This document shows positions 10,047 to 19,354 of a DNA stretch of 64,000 nt, piece after piece. The translations under genes and the position numbers were made by a program. The first letter of the stretch is position 1, and each line of letters opens with the position of its first letter. The stretch covers positions 62,001-126,000 of the forward strand of contig NC_007503.1 in NCBI RefSeq assembly GCF_000012865.1, read 5' to 3'. The DNA is from Carboxydothermus hydrogenoformans Z-2901 (GTDB lineage: Bacteria > Bacillota > Z-2901 > Carboxydothermales > Carboxydothermaceae). The notes beneath the pieces were generated by a model, which ran no database searches, was not told where the DNA came from, and saw nothing but the letters and a program-made list of their open reading frames with translations.

Positions 10047-10073
10047 AAAAAAATCCCTCCTTCGCGGAGGGAT
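10047..10073 (-). terminator. Terminator after cooS
   Basis: Minus strand: ATCCCTCC and GGAGGGAT around a GCGAA loop, followed by seven T residues. It separates cooFS from cooA. Confidence 0.9.
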
Positions 10074-10110
10074 ATAACAATGTTATGGACCAAAGCCATT
10101 TTTAAAATTT

Positions 10111-12021
10111 CTACCATGGTAATCCCAGGCCGGCCCGGCGTTCGTTGATTGCTGCAAGGAGCTTATCGGCCGCTGTTTCGGGATCAAGTTCGACAATAAA
10201 GTAGCCTCCGGTTATATCTTTGACGCTGCTCGTAAGGATTTGGGTCACCGGTAAACTGCCTGTAATGGGCGGTAAAACACCGATATGAGTTGGTAAGCCA
10301 ATGGTTACGGCCCAGGTGCCGATGGCAACAGCCTTTTCATGCATGGCTTCGGCAGCAGAAGCTACAACCGGAAGTCGGTCCAGATCTACCCCCAGCCGAT
10401 TGGCTAAAGCTGCTACTAAAGCTACTGCCCGGGAGTTGTCCACACAGGAACCCATATGGAGGACCGGTGGCAGAGGGCCACCTAAACCGTTAGCTTCCCC
10501 AATGGCAGTCAGCACTGCTTTAAGACCGTCGCCACACAGCTCGTCTACATTGGCTGGGTCCATAAAGCCGTGACGCATCAGGGCACCGGCACCGCAGCCG
10601 GTGGCTACTACGAGAACATTTTGCTTTAGTAGTTTGCGGGCAATTGTGGTGAAATTTTGATCCTGGGGAACTTTGACGTTGTTACAACCGGCAAAGAGAC
10701 AAACTCCCCGGATATTACCGTTAACTACATTATCAATTAACGGTTTCAACGGATCATTGGCGTTTAGTTTGCTGAGAGCATTGATGATGGCTTCCGTAGA
10801 AAACCCTGCAACTACCTTAGTTTTTATATTGGGGATTTCGACCGGTTTACCTTTGCGCCGTTTGAAAGTATCGATGGCCAGGCGAAGGATTTGCTTGGCA
10901 TTTTCAACGGCCGCTTCTTCGGCAAAATTCACGTGTGTCGCCCCGGTAATTTTTGACATTTCCATAGTGGTGATAACGGTAGTTCCGGTACATTCGGCTA
11001 TGGTAGCTACGGAAGGTTGAATACATTGATAGTCAAGAATCATGGCATCCAGGGCGCCGGTGATCATGGCCATTTCCTGGCTTACCGAGTGAGTACAGGC
11101 GGGGATGCCATGACGCATCAAAACCTCGTTGCCCGTACAACAAATACCTACCACGTTAATACCGGTAGCGCCGGCTGCGCGCGCTTCGTTTTCCATTTCT
11201 TTGCTTACCGAAACGATGATGTCGGACAGGACCGGGTTATGCCCATGAACGGCCACATTGACCGCATCGGCTTTGAGCACTCCAAGATTGCTCTCGGTAA
11301 CTACCGGCGCGGGGGTACCAAAGAGAATGTCGGCTAAATCGGTACCCATATAACAACCGGCTAAATCGGCCAGGGAACAGCGTAGACCACCCAGTAATAA
11401 ATTTTGAGCATCGGCATCACAACCCATGGAAGTACGATGCATAATTTCAGCTATTTCGTGGTCGATACCGGCGGGAATCAGACCGTGGGCCGACAAAACC
11501 TTGACGCGGCTGGGAGGCAATACCGTAGTTACCCACAGGACCGGGGTATCTTTTTCGTGAAAATCAGCCAGAGCGGCTTTTGCTACCTCTAAAGCGATAT
11601 CTTCATCCTTTTGTCCCTCGGTGGGAATACCAAGGCGTTTGGCAATGGAGTGCAACTTGGTCCGGTCTTTAATCATATAACTTGCTGCTTTGCCTTGAAC
11701 AGCTTTTTTCAAAGTATGAGCCAGGTGTTTCGCGTGCCCGGAATGTCCTGCTGCTCCGGCAGCAATGGACCGATCTAATCCCCGGGCTACTATCACCTCG
11801 GCGGTTGCCCCGCAAATACCAACTTTGGGTTCATCACCAAAGGGATTGATGCGACAGGGGCCCTGCAGGCAGTGGCGGCAGCATAAACCAGTTTCACCAA
11901 AGCCACACTGAGGTTTCATAGCCTCATACCGATCCCATACCGTTTGGATACCTTCGCGTTTTGCCTTATCCAGCATTTGCTGGACGGCACGGTCGGTAGA
12001 CTTTAAATTTTGCTTAGCCAT
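10111..12021 (-). CDS. cooS: Ni-Fe carbon monoxide dehydrogenase catalytic subunit (CODH-II type)
   Basis: CooS is a cytoplasmic homodimer that oxidises CO with water to CO2, two protons and two electrons. The 636 residues have C39 and C47 (shared D cluster) and C48, C51, C56 and C70 (B cluster), placed exactly as in the CODH-II structure from Carboxydothermus. C-cluster ligands fall in the expected blocks GHNP (His261), CCTG (Cys295), CIQPS, FAGCNN, TGCGAG and GSCVDN. The start has GGGG upstream. It lies 18 bp behind cooF in one operon and has its own terminator. No hydrogenase genes or ACS subunits are adjacent, so electrons probably leave through CooF. Confidence 0.98.
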   Translation of the reverse strand: MAKQNLKSTDRAVQQMLDKAKREGIQTVWDRYEAMKPQCGFGETGLCCRHCLQGPCRINPFGDEPKVGICGATAEVIVARGLDRSIAAGAAGHSGHAKHLAHTLKKAVQGKAASYMIKDRTKLHSIAKRLGIPTEGQKDEDIALEVAKAALADFHEKDTPVLWVTTVLPPSRVKVLSAHGLIPAGIDHEIAEIMHRTSMGCDADAQNLLLGGLRCSLADLAGCYMGTDLADILFGTPAPVVTESNLGVLKADAVNVAVHGHNPVLSDIIVSVSKEMENEARAAGATGINVVGICCTGNEVLMRHGIPACTHSVSQEMAMITGALDAMILDYQCIQPSVATIAECTGTTVITTMEMSKITGATHVNFAEEAAVENAKQILRLAIDTFKRRKGKPVEIPNIKTKVVAGFSTEAIINALSKLNANDPLKPLIDNVVNGNIRGVCLFAGCNNVKVPQDQNFTTIARKLLKQNVLVVATGCGAGALMRHGFMDPANVDELCGDGLKAVLTAIGEANGLGGPLPPVLHMGSCVDNSRAVALVAALANRLGVDLDRLPVVASAAEAMHEKAVAIGTWAVTIGLPTHIGVLPPITGSLPVTQILTSSVKDITGGYFIVELDPETAADKLLAAINERRAGLGLPW

Positions 12022-12039
12022 TAAATCTTCACCCCTTTT

Positions 12040-12474
12040 TTATTGGACTTCCTTTACCGTTAGAGCACCAACTGGACAGGAGGTAACGCAGACCGGAAAG
12101 TCGGAAACATCTTTGCATAAATCGCATTTTACACAGCGGTCAATCACCCTGATAGCATGAAACGGGCAGGCTTTTTCACAAAGCCCACAGCCGGTGCATT
12201 TTTCTTCCGAACAAACAACTCTCCCTTCTTCATCATAAAAAAGCGCTCCTTGAGGATATGCTTCAATGCATTTCGCTCTTTTGCAATGCTTGCATTGTTC
12301 TATGGTAATTCCTCCGGTTTTGTCGCCGGTGGTATAAACAATTTGTAGTCTTGGTCTAATACCCTCTAATATTGCGGAAATTAGTGATTTTTCCGAAGAA
12401 TGGATGATTGAACAGCTAACTTCACAGCTATGACAGGCTACACAAAGGTTTTTATTAAAAATTACTTTGTTCAT
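12040..12474 (-). CDS. cooF: CooF-type polyferredoxin electron carrier
   Basis: CooF carries electrons from CooS to acceptors such as hydrogenase or NAD(P)-linked oxidoreductases. The 144-residue protein has the four Cys blocks of the family: CVACHSCEVSC, CKHCKRAKC, CTGCGLCEKACP and CVKCDLC...CVTSCP, enough for about four [4Fe-4S] clusters. The ATG at 12474 is preferred to a codon 27 bp upstream because GGGAGGAAGGG precedes it. It is the first gene of the cooFS operon. One block has EAYPQG where a fourth Cys is usual, so that cluster may be modified. Confidence 0.94.
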   Translation of the reverse strand: MNKVIFNKNLCVACHSCEVSCSIIHSSEKSLISAILEGIRPRLQIVYTTGDKTGGITIEQCKHCKRAKCIEAYPQGALFYDEEGRVVCSEEKCTGCGLCEKACPFHAIRVIDRCVKCDLCKDVSDFPVCVTSCPVGALTVKEVQ

Positions 12475-12860
12475 TTTCCCTTCCTCCCTGAGTGGGCTCA
12501 CCGGCCTCTGTAATTCGATTAAATTGACAATATTGCGGGATAAATTTTACTTTTCTGAATAATTCGCGAATGCCAATATTCCCATGCCACACTCATAATA
12601 CCTACCCCTTGTCCTTACGATTTTGATTACTTTTAGTATACTTGAGAAAAATTCTTAATTCCGTAAAGTACTTTACATTTTTTATTTAATTTACACTGGT
12701 CCTTAAACTTTTGCGGTTTTCGAAACCGTTTTTTTTTGTAAAAAAGCATGTTAAGTTTTTAGTTCTTTGGTTAATTTAGAAAATTTTAAGAAATGATTAA
12801 GACGTAATTTAGAAAAAGAAGTTAGAATAAAACTAAAATATTTGAAATGGAGGGTGAATT
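12475..12860. promoter_or_regulatory. Divergent control region between cooF and the MacAB-type operon
   Basis: This 386-bp spacer has no gene. It holds a TTGTCA half-site on the minus strand (12524-12529) in front of cooF, the 10-bp palindrome ATTCGCGAAT (12562-12571), and the perfect 14-bp palindrome GTAAAGTACTTTAC (12663-12676). A hairpin CGGTTT/AAACCG followed by nine T residues is at 12713-12737. I found no unmistakable full CooA box. The hairpin could end a short leader or small RNA read toward macA. Confidence 0.5.
12713..12737 (+). terminator. Orphan terminator-like hairpin upstream of the macA-like gene
   Basis: CGGTTT-TCG-AAACCG then a nine-T tract. No gene on the plus strand precedes it, so it would end only a transcript starting inside the spacer, such as one from TATACT (12637-12642). 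Confidence 0.5.
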
Positions 12861-14042
12861 ATGAAAAAGGGTGTAAAGATTGCGTTAGTGCTGGTGGTTT
12901 TAGCGGTGGCTGTTGTAGGATATTTTTCTTATCGAGCAGCGATCGGTAGAAAAAACCTTCAGCTTGATGTTAAAACCGCCAAAGTTACAGTGGGGGATGT
13001 GGAAGCGTATCTTTCGGTTTCAGCAACAATCGAATCCCAAAAGAAAAAAGATTACTATGCTCCTCAAGCTAAGGTAAAAAGGGTTTATGTTAAAGTTGGA
13101 GATAGGGTTAAAAAAGGTGATGTTTTAGTTACCTTTGAAACCCAGGATTACAGTTCTCAAATCGAACAGGCCCAAATTCAGTATGAAAATGCAGTGCTAC
13201 AGCGGGATGAGCTTTATGCTCAGAAAAAGGATATTGAAGATAAAATAAAAGAACTTGATGCTCAGATAAGTAGTTTAGAAAAAAGCAATAATCAAGATGC
13301 GGCAAAACTTGAAAGCTTAAAACAACAGCGGGATAATATCCAGCCGGTATCCATCGCTCGGATTAAGCAAGCGGAAAACTCGGTAAAGCTTGCAAAACTT
13401 ACCTTAGATAATGCCAAAAAAGCAGCAGCTCAGGCCCAGGACAAGATAACCGCCGACTTCTCCGGGGTGGTTACCGCGGTGAACGTGGTGGAAGGAGCTA
13501 TGGCTAACTCAATGCAGCCGGCGGTGACCGTTATGGATCTTTCTAATTTAAAGGCGGTAGCAAAGCTTGGCCGGTTTGATGCAGCTAAAGTTTCTTTAGG
13601 CCAAAAAGTAATTTTACGTAATGGCAAAAAGAGTTACAAAGGCGAGGTTAGCTTTATTGAGCCGGTAGCCAGCACCACAATGACTGCCTCAGGGCAGGAA
13701 AGCACTGTTGGGGTAGAAATTAAAATTTTAGATAAAAACCCTGATTTAAAGGTTGGTTTTGATGTGGATGCTGATATCTTAATAGGAAGCAAAACCGGGG
13801 TGGTAAAGGTGCCGGTGGAAGCAATACGCCAGGAAAAAGATAAAACATCGGTATTTGTAGTCGAACAGGGGAAAGCAAAGCAAAAGGAAGTACAAACGGG
13901 TCTCTGGTCGGATGATGAAGTTGAAATTACTTCCGGGTTAACAGCGGGGGAAACGGTGATTTTAAACCCGGGATTAAAAGTTACTGATGGTGCTCCGGTC
14001 AGGCTTCCTTTTGCCGGCGGACTAGGGAGGCGGATGCAGTGA
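12861..14042 (+). CDS. MacA/HlyD-type periplasmic adaptor (membrane fusion) protein
   Basis: Adaptor of an ABC exporter. Residues 7-26 form a single N-terminal membrane anchor, with a lipoyl-like half domain next. A coiled coil runs from about 95 to 185 (repeated heptads around KDIEDKIKELDAQISSLEK), followed by the second lipoyl part (KITADFSGVVTAVNV) and beta-barrel domains. Length 393 fits the family. In a Gram-positive-type cell the adaptor would work outside the membrane with the MacB-like permease rather than with TolC. The stop overlaps the next GTG start, so translation is coupled. The cargo is unknown. Confidence 0.88.
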   Translation: MKKGVKIALVLVVLAVAVVGYFSYRAAIGRKNLQLDVKTAKVTVGDVEAYLSVSATIESQKKKDYYAPQAKVKRVYVKVGDRVKKGDVLVTFETQDYSSQIEQAQIQYENAVLQRDELYAQKKDIEDKIKELDAQISSLEKSNNQDAAKLESLKQQRDNIQPVSIARIKQAENSVKLAKLTLDNAKKAAAQAQDKITADFSGVVTAVNVVEGAMANSMQPAVTVMDLSNLKAVAKLGRFDAAKVSLGQKVILRNGKKSYKGEVSFIEPVASTTMTASGQESTVGVEIKILDKNPDLKVGFDVDADILIGSKTGVVKVPVEAIRQEKDKTSVFVVEQGKAKQKEVQTGLWSDDEVEITSGLTAGETVILNPGLKVTDGAPVRLPFAGGLGRRMQ

Positions 14043-14731
14043 TTGAACTAATAGATGTGGTTAAAGAGTACGAGGTAGGGAAAGAGCGCTTTCGGGCTTT
14101 AAAAAATATTAGTTTAAAGATAAAAGCCGGAGAGTTTACTTCGATTATGGGCCCATCGGGGTCCGGTAAATCAACATTGATGAATATTTTAGGGCTTCTT
14201 GATAGGGCGACAATTGGTAGCTACTATTTAGACGGTCGTGATGTGTCTAAGCTTTCCGATAAAGAGCGGGCTTTTATCAGAAACCGGGAGATTGGCTTTG
14301 TTTTTCAGGCGTTTAATTTAATTCCCCGCATGACGGTTTTAGACAATGTTATGCTGCCGATGGTTTATGCCCGCATCCCCGGAAAAATGCGGCGGGAAAA
14401 AGCCTTGGAGGCTTTAGCCAAAGTAGGTCTTCTACATCGTATTAAACACTATCCCAATGAAATTTCCGGTGGGGAAAAGCAGCGGGTCGCAATTGCCCGG
14501 GCTATAGTTAATACCCCTAAAGTAATTTTAGCGGACGAGCCGACCGGGAACTTAGACTCCAAGTCTTCAGAGGAAATTATGAAAATTTTTCAGAAGTTAA
14601 ATGATGAAGGGGTAACGATAGTGGTAGTTACCCATGAGCCGGATATCGCCCAGCATACTAAGAGGATAATACGTTTTCGTGATGGCCAAATAATATCCGA
14701 CGAACCGGTGGTAAACCGGATTGTATTATAG
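14039..14731 (+). CDS. MacB/LolD-type ABC transporter ATP-binding protein
   Basis: A 230-residue cytoplasmic ATPase with Walker [11 protein letters not shown]-loop [12 protein letters not shown], signature [14 protein letters not shown], Walker [14 protein letters not shown] and the switch His in VVTHE. It is the motor for the neighbouring permease. It starts with GTG overlapping the adaptor stop and ends 10 bp before the permease start. The sub-family exports peptides, lipids or antibiotics. Confidence 0.95.
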   Translation: MIELIDVVKEYEVGKERFRALKNISLKIKAGEFTSIMGPSGSGKSTLMNILGLLDRATIGSYYLDGRDVSKLSDKERAFIRNREIGFVFQAFNLIPRMTVLDNVMLPMVYARIPGKMRREKALEALAKVGLLHRIKHYPNEISGGEKQRVAIARAIVNTPKVILADEPTGNLDSKSSEEIMKIFQKLNDEGVTIVVVTHEPDIAQHTKRIIRFRDGQIISDEPVVNRIVL

Positions 14732-14741
14732 GGGGGCTACT

Positions 14742-15944
14742 ATGATTTATGAAAGCCTGAAAATGGCGTTGGAAAGTATTTTAGCCAATAAACTTCGCAC
14801 TTTTCTTACTATGCTTGGGATTATTATTGGTATAAGCTCGGTTATTGCTATTGTTTCCCTGGGGCAGGGCGGGCAAAATGCTATTACCGGAGAGTTCGAA
14901 AAAATCGGGGTAGCAAGTGTTAACATTAAAGTTGATAGTTCTAAAGCCAGTGCCGGTGACTATTTTACTTTGGATGACGTGGAAAAAATCAAAGAAAAAG
15001 TAGAAACGGTTAAATATGCGGCTATTGAGGTTCAGAAACAAGGGGTGGCAATAACTGACCAGAAAAACAAGCGGGCTGTAATTTTTGGAGGAACGCTGGA
15101 TTCGTTTTATACTGATAACGTGGAAATCCTTTACGGAAGGTTTTTTAACGAACGGGAATTTAACGAAGGAATGGCAGTAGCAATAATTGACAGAAATGCC
15201 GCCAAGGCTCTTTTTGGCTATGAAGATGCGGTAGGCAACACTTTAAAAATTGGTCCCGCTACTAACCCTAAAAAGGTCACAATTATTGGAGTTTCCAAGG
15301 GCTTCACCGGGCCTTTTGGCGGCGGCGACAACATGCCGGTTTTTGTAACGGTGCCGGTAACCTTTTTTCAGGGGCTGTTTTCCGGCGAGGTAGTCTTTGA
15401 TAGTATGACTATTATGGCTACTTCCAAGGATGCTGTCGAGGATGCCGGAAATGCGGCTATTCGCCTTTTAGAGGCCCGGCACAACAATGGGGGTAACGAA
15501 ATTTATACGGCGCAAAATGTGATGCAGCAGTTAGAACAGATAAATAATGTTTTAGGCATCTTTACGGCATTTATCGGAGCGGTAGCGGCTATTTCCCTCT
15601 TGGTTGGCGGTATTGGGGTTATGAATATCATGCTGGTGTCGGTTACCGAAAGGACGCGAGAAATAGGGATAAGAAAAGCCATAGGTGCGACTACCACCGA
15701 TATTTTAATCCAGTTTTTAATGGAATCAATCATTATTTCGTTGATTGGTGGCTTAATTGGCATGTTTGTCGGCATTGTGGGGGCAAATATTGTGGGAAGT
15801 ATGATAGGAGTAGTACCGGCTTTGTCGCTAACGGCGGTTTTAGGAGCAATTGTTTTTTCTTCGGCGGTGGGAATCTTCTTTGGGATATATCCGGCAAGAA
15901 AAGCAGCTAAGTTAGATCCGATTGAATCCTTAAGGTATGAGTAA
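14742..15944 (+). CDS. MacB-type ABC transporter permease
   Basis: A 400-residue permease with the MacB layout: one N-terminal membrane segment (about 18-40, ending in GIIIGISSVIAIVSLGQG), a large extracellular domain (45-275), then three membrane segments at the C terminus with the FtsX motif VTERTREIGIRKAIGA. The ATG at 14742 is chosen for its GGGGGG ribosome site. It completes an adaptor-ATPase-permease exporter, with a sensor kinase and regulator following directly, as in bacitracin-type or envelope-stress exporters. Confidence 0.94.
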   Translation: MIYESLKMALESILANKLRTFLTMLGIIIGISSVIAIVSLGQGGQNAITGEFEKIGVASVNIKVDSSKASAGDYFTLDDVEKIKEKVETVKYAAIEVQKQGVAITDQKNKRAVIFGGTLDSFYTDNVEILYGRFFNEREFNEGMAVAIIDRNAAKALFGYEDAVGNTLKIGPATNPKKVTIIGVSKGFTGPFGGGDNMPVFVTVPVTFFQGLFSGEVVFDSMTIMATSKDAVEDAGNAAIRLLEARHNNGGNEIYTAQNVMQQLEQINNVLGIFTAFIGAVAAISLLVGGIGVMNIMLVSVTERTREIGIRKAIGATTTDILIQFLMESIIISLIGGLIGMFVGIVGANIVGSMIGVVPALSLTAVLGAIVFSSAVGIFFGIYPARKAAKLDPIESLRYE

Positions 15945-15958
15945 AGGAGGTGCGGCCG

Positions 15959-17416
15959 GTGTCTTTAAAGTTTCGGCTTATTCTGTCTTACTTGGCAATG
16001 TTAGTGATACCTATTTTATTATCGGCGGTAGCCAGCTTTTTAGTGGGTTTAATTTATATTGGAGACGCCGGCCAGGCTTTTAATCTTCCCCATGGGCCTA
16101 AAGCCTTTCGGGAAGTTTTTCGCGAGCGCCAGGAGACAATTAATGAAGTTAAAATAAATATCTTAAAACAGCCGGAAAAGGCTTTAAGTAAAAGTTTCTG
16201 GGCCGCTGAGGAGAAAAAACTGGTAAATCACCAAACTTATCTTGTGGTTAAAAAAGGAAAGGATTTAATTTATGCGTCAGAGCTTATGCGGGAACAAAAG
16301 CTTTTAGAGAAATTACCTGCCTTTGGGAATCCTGAAGAAGAAGGGGCAATAAAGGCGCCGGATGGGAAACGTTATTTATTAAAACAGGTTGATTTTTACT
16401 TTAGTGATAAGACTCCGGGAAGTATTTATTTTATTACCGATGTCGAAAATGTCCGTAAAATCTTGACTCGCTTTAGCATTACCATGCTGGTAGTTTTTCT
16501 TTTAATTCTGGTAGCTACAAACGGTACTTTAACTTTTCTTGTTTCCCGCAGTATTTTAAAACCTCTTTCCCAGCTTAAACAGGCTTCGGAGCAGATAAAA
16601 AATGGCAATCTTGATTTTACGGTTAAAAACAGTGCCAAAGATGAGATTGGAGAGCTTTTTGTTGCTTTTGAGGAGATGCGAAAAAGGCTTAAGGAGTCCG
16701 AAGAATTAAAAAAACAATACGAAGAAAATCGCAAGGAACTAATAGCCAACATTTCCCACGATTTAAAAACACCGATTACTGCGATAAAAGGTTATGTAGA
16801 AGGGATCCGGGATGGGGTGGCGGACAGTCCGGAAAAGTTATCCCGGTATGTTGATACCATTTACCGTAAAATTTTAGAAGTGGATGGACTTATCGATGAG
16901 CTGTTTCTTTTTTCCAAGCTGGATTTAAAAAAGCTACCTTTTAATTTTGAAAAAGTTAATTTAAACCGTTACTTAAGCGATGTGGCCGAGGAGTTGGAGT
17001 TTGATTTAAGAAAGAAGGGGATTGAGCTTAAACTTCATCTGCCTTGCCAGCAAGTTTTTGTTTGGGCTGACCGCGAAAAACTAAAGCGAGTTATCAACAA
17101 CATTGTGGATAATTCCGTTAAATTTATGGATAAAGAAAATTCGCAAGTGGTTATTAATGTTAAAGATGAGGAAAAGAGGGTTATTATAGAAATAGCTGAT
17201 AATGGCCGGGGAATACCGCTTGACGCAATACCGAAAATTTTTGAGCGTTTTTACCGGGTAGATTCAGCCCGTACAGGAACTTCCGGCTCGGGGCTGGGAC
17301 TCTCAATTGCTGCTAAGATTATTGAAGAGCACGGTGGGGAAATTTGGGCCAATAGTGTTTTAAATGAGGGAACCACGATAAGTTTTACCTTGAAAAAACT
17401 GGGGGAAGGCGCATGA
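15959..17416 (+). CDS. Membrane sensor histidine kinase
   Basis: A 485-residue two-component sensor. A first membrane segment (about 5-30) and a second (about 175-200) flank an extracytoplasmic sensor of about 145 residues. HAMP follows, then HisKA with the phospho-acceptor H267 in ISHDLKTP and an HATPase with N box NNIVDNSVKF, DNGRGIP and GSGLGLS. The GTG at 15959 has AAAGGAGG at 8 bp; the earlier GTG overlaps that ribosome site. It overlaps the response regulator by ATGA. It probably senses the substrate or damage handled by the adjacent exporter. Confidence 0.93.
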   Translation: MSLKFRLILSYLAMLVIPILLSAVASFLVGLIYIGDAGQAFNLPHGPKAFREVFRERQETINEVKINILKQPEKALSKSFWAAEEKKLVNHQTYLVVKKGKDLIYASELMREQKLLEKLPAFGNPEEEGAIKAPDGKRYLLKQVDFYFSDKTPGSIYFITDVENVRKILTRFSITMLVVFLLILVATNGTLTFLVSRSILKPLSQLKQASEQIKNGNLDFTVKNSAKDEIGELFVAFEEMRKRLKESEELKKQYEENRKELIANISHDLKTPITAIKGYVEGIRDGVADSPEKLSRYVDTIYRKILEVDGLIDELFLFSKLDLKKLPFNFEKVNLNRYLSDVAEELEFDLRKKGIELKLHLPCQQVFVWADREKLKRVINNIVDNSVKFMDKENSQVVINVKDEEKRVIIEIADNGRGIPLDAIPKIFERFYRVDSARTGTSGSGLGLSIAAKIIEEHGGEIWANSVLNEGTTISFTLKKLGEGA

Positions 17417-18117
17417 AAAAGGTGCTTATTATCGAAGATGACCGGAGTATTGCGGAACTTGAGCGAGATTATTTGGAAGTGGCGGGGTTTTTGGTGGAGA
17501 TTGCAGTTAATGGTGATCAGGGCTTAAAAAAAGCTTTAGAAGAAGAGTATGATTTAATCTTACTGGATTTAATGCTTCCGGGAATTGATGGCTTTGAGGT
17601 GCTGCGCAAAGTGCGGGCAGAAAAAGATACACCGGTGCTTTTAGTGTCAGCCCGGCGGGAAGATATCGATAAGATCCGGGGGTTGGGACTGGGAGCGGAT
17701 GATTATATCACAAAGCCTTTTAGTCCCAGTGAACTGGTAGCCCGGGTAAAGGCTCATATAGGCCGTTACGAGCGGTTAACCGGCGGGCGAAAAAATCAAG
17801 ACCTTTTGGAATTTCCGGGTTTAGTGATTGATACCGCTGCCCGCCGGGTTTTTGCAGGAGATAAAGAAGTAAATTTAACCGGGAAAGAATTTGATTTACT
17901 TTTATTTTTAGCTAAAAACCCCAACAGGGTATTTACCAAAGAAGAACTTTTTGAGCGGATTTGGGGTATGGACTCCCTGGGCGATTTATCTACAGTTACT
18001 GTGCATATTCGAAAACTTCGGGAAAAAATCGAAAAAGATCCCTCTAACCCCCAGTATATTGAAACCATCTGGGGTGTAGGCTACCGGTTTAGTGGTCTGT
18101 GGCCAATTAGAGATTAG
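17413..18117 (+). CDS. OmpR/PhoB-family response regulator
   Basis: A 234-residue regulator. The receiver has acidic pocket EDD (residues 8-10), phospho-acceptor D52 in LLDLMLPG and K in YITKPFSP. A C-terminal winged helix of OmpR type follows (VTVHIRKLREKIEKDP, GVGYRF). It is partner of the overlapping kinase. Likely targets include its own five-gene operon, but no clear direct-repeat site was identified upstream. Confidence 0.95.
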   Translation: MKKVLIIEDDRSIAELERDYLEVAGFLVEIAVNGDQGLKKALEEEYDLILLDLMLPGIDGFEVLRKVRAEKDTPVLLVSARREDIDKIRGLGLGADDYITKPFSPSELVARVKAHIGRYERLTGGRKNQDLLEFPGLVIDTAARRVFAGDKEVNLTGKEFDLLLFLAKNPNRVFTKEELFERIWGMDSLGDLSTVTVHIRKLREKIEKDPSNPQYIETIWGVGYRFSGLWPIRD

Positions 18118-18139
18118 AGGTTGGAAAATGGAGGTTAGA
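18109..18139. repeat. GGTTGGA/GGTTAGA short repeat, copy 1
   Basis: A purine-rich stretch built from GAGATTAGAGGTTGGAAAA-like units straddles the end of the response-regulator gene. A very similar stretch lies at 62135-62172. It adjoins the gap before the small RHH gene. Confidence 0.5.
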
Positions 18140-18148
18140 GGGAAATTT

Positions 18149-18325
18149 TCATGTTGACTGGTTACTTCGATTGTTGTCTTTTAACCGGCCGGCCTTTTTG
18201 GCGGCTTCTCGAAGTAAATATTCTATATGGGAGTTTACCGAGCGAAACTCGTCCGCTGCCCATTTTTCTAAGATTTCATATAAAGCTGGGTCTATTCTTA
18301 AGGGAAAATTTTTCTTTCTGGCCAT
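18149..18325 (-). CDS. Small ribbon-helix-helix (Arc-like) protein
   Basis: A 58-residue protein beginning [20 protein letters not shown] and containing [17 protein letters not shown]. This is the Arc/MetJ-type ribbon-helix-helix pattern: a short beta strand (KNFPLRID), then two helices, with N and S at the usual turn. Such proteins bind DNA as dimers. It begins 6 bp after the SPFH stop, with no strong ribosome site, so it is probably translated by coupling. I recall similar short RHH genes next to SPFH genes in other bacteria. Its target is unknown; the SPFH operon itself is the obvious candidate. Confidence 0.82.
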   Translation of the reverse strand: MARKKNFPLRIDPALYEILEKWAADEFRSVNSHIEYLLREAAKKAGRLKDNNRSNQST

Positions 18326-18331
18326 ACCGTA

Positions 18332-19240
18332 TTAGTAAATCGTTCCGGTGTTGATTACGGGCTGGGCAGAGCGGTCCGAGACGATCGCAACCATTAAATT
18401 ATTAATCATTTGCGCCTTTCTTTCTTCGTCTAAGGAGATATTGGCGTCTTTTTCTAACCGTTCAATTGCCATCTGCACCATGCTTACCGCTCCTTCAACG
18501 ATTTTCTGCCGGGCGGCCAAGATAGCTGAAACTTGCTGGCGTTGAAGCATCGCCTGGGCAATTTCGGTGGCATAGGCAAGATGGGTAAGCCTTGCTTCTA
18601 ATACTTCGACCCCGGCAACTTGAAGCCTTTCCTGAAGTTCGCTGGCCAGCTCTTTAGCGACCACATCGGAATTCCCCCGCAACGAAGTTCCTTCTTCTAC
18701 AAAATTGTCATAGGGGTATTTAGAAGCCACGTGTCTTAATGCCGTTTCACTTTGGATTTCCACAAATTTTTCGTAGTCTTCCACGTCAAAAACTGCTTTG
18801 GCGGTGTCAATTACTTTAAATACTACGACTGCTGCGATTTCCACCGGGTTTCCATCAACATCATTTACCTTCAGTTTGGCGCTGTTAAAGTTTCGCACCC
18901 GAAGGGAGACTTTTTTGCGGCTGGAAAAAGGGAGAGTTAAGAAGAAACCGCTTTCTCGGATAGTACCTTTGTAATCGCCAAAGAAAACAACAACGGCTCC
19001 CATATTGGGCTGAACGATGGTAAGACCGGAGGCTAAAGTGATGCCTAAAAGTAAGGACACTGCTGCTAAATACCAACCCCAGGGTAAAAAACTAAAATTA
19101 ATACTAAAGCTTAAAAAGGGGCGAATATAGGAAGCTTCCATAACGGTATTAACAAAAACAATAACTGCCAGGAGGAAAAAAACTAAGGTTAATAAGAGCC
19201 CCAGATAGCCGTTTGTCTTCCAAACTCTTTTTTCCTGCAT
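18332..19240 (-). CDS. SPFH/band-7 (stomatin-like) membrane protein
   Basis: A 302-residue protein with two N-terminal hydrophobic segments (about 12-34 and 48-72). A band-7 domain follows ([20 protein letters not shown], then [20 protein letters not shown]), and a C-terminal helical tail with the stomatin-like [19 protein letters not shown]. Such proteins organise membrane microdomains or act as chaperones of membrane proteases. The start has AGGAGGAA. The nearest such protease, HtpX at 31.4 kb, is not linked. The RHH gene follows directly. Confidence 0.9.
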   Translation of the reverse strand: MQEKRVWKTNGYLGLLLTLVFFLLAVIVFVNTVMEASYIRPFLSFSINFSFLPWGWYLAAVSLLLGITLASGLTIVQPNMGAVVVFFGDYKGTIRESGFFLTLPFSSRKKVSLRVRNFNSAKLKVNDVDGNPVEIAAVVVFKVIDTAKAVFDVEDYEKFVEIQSETALRHVASKYPYDNFVEEGTSLRGNSDVVAKELASELQERLQVAGVEVLEARLTHLAYATEIAQAMLQRQQVSAILAARQKIVEGAVSMVQMAIERLEKDANISLDEERKAQMINNLMVAIVSDRSAQPVINTGTIY

Positions 19241-19354
19241 GCTATTCCTCCTTCGATATAATATTTATATCAAAATTATATCACTTTTGGGTAAAAATGT
19301 AAAGAACGAAAGCGTCATCTTTCGCCCCTGCATAGGTCTTGGATGCAAGGCAAC

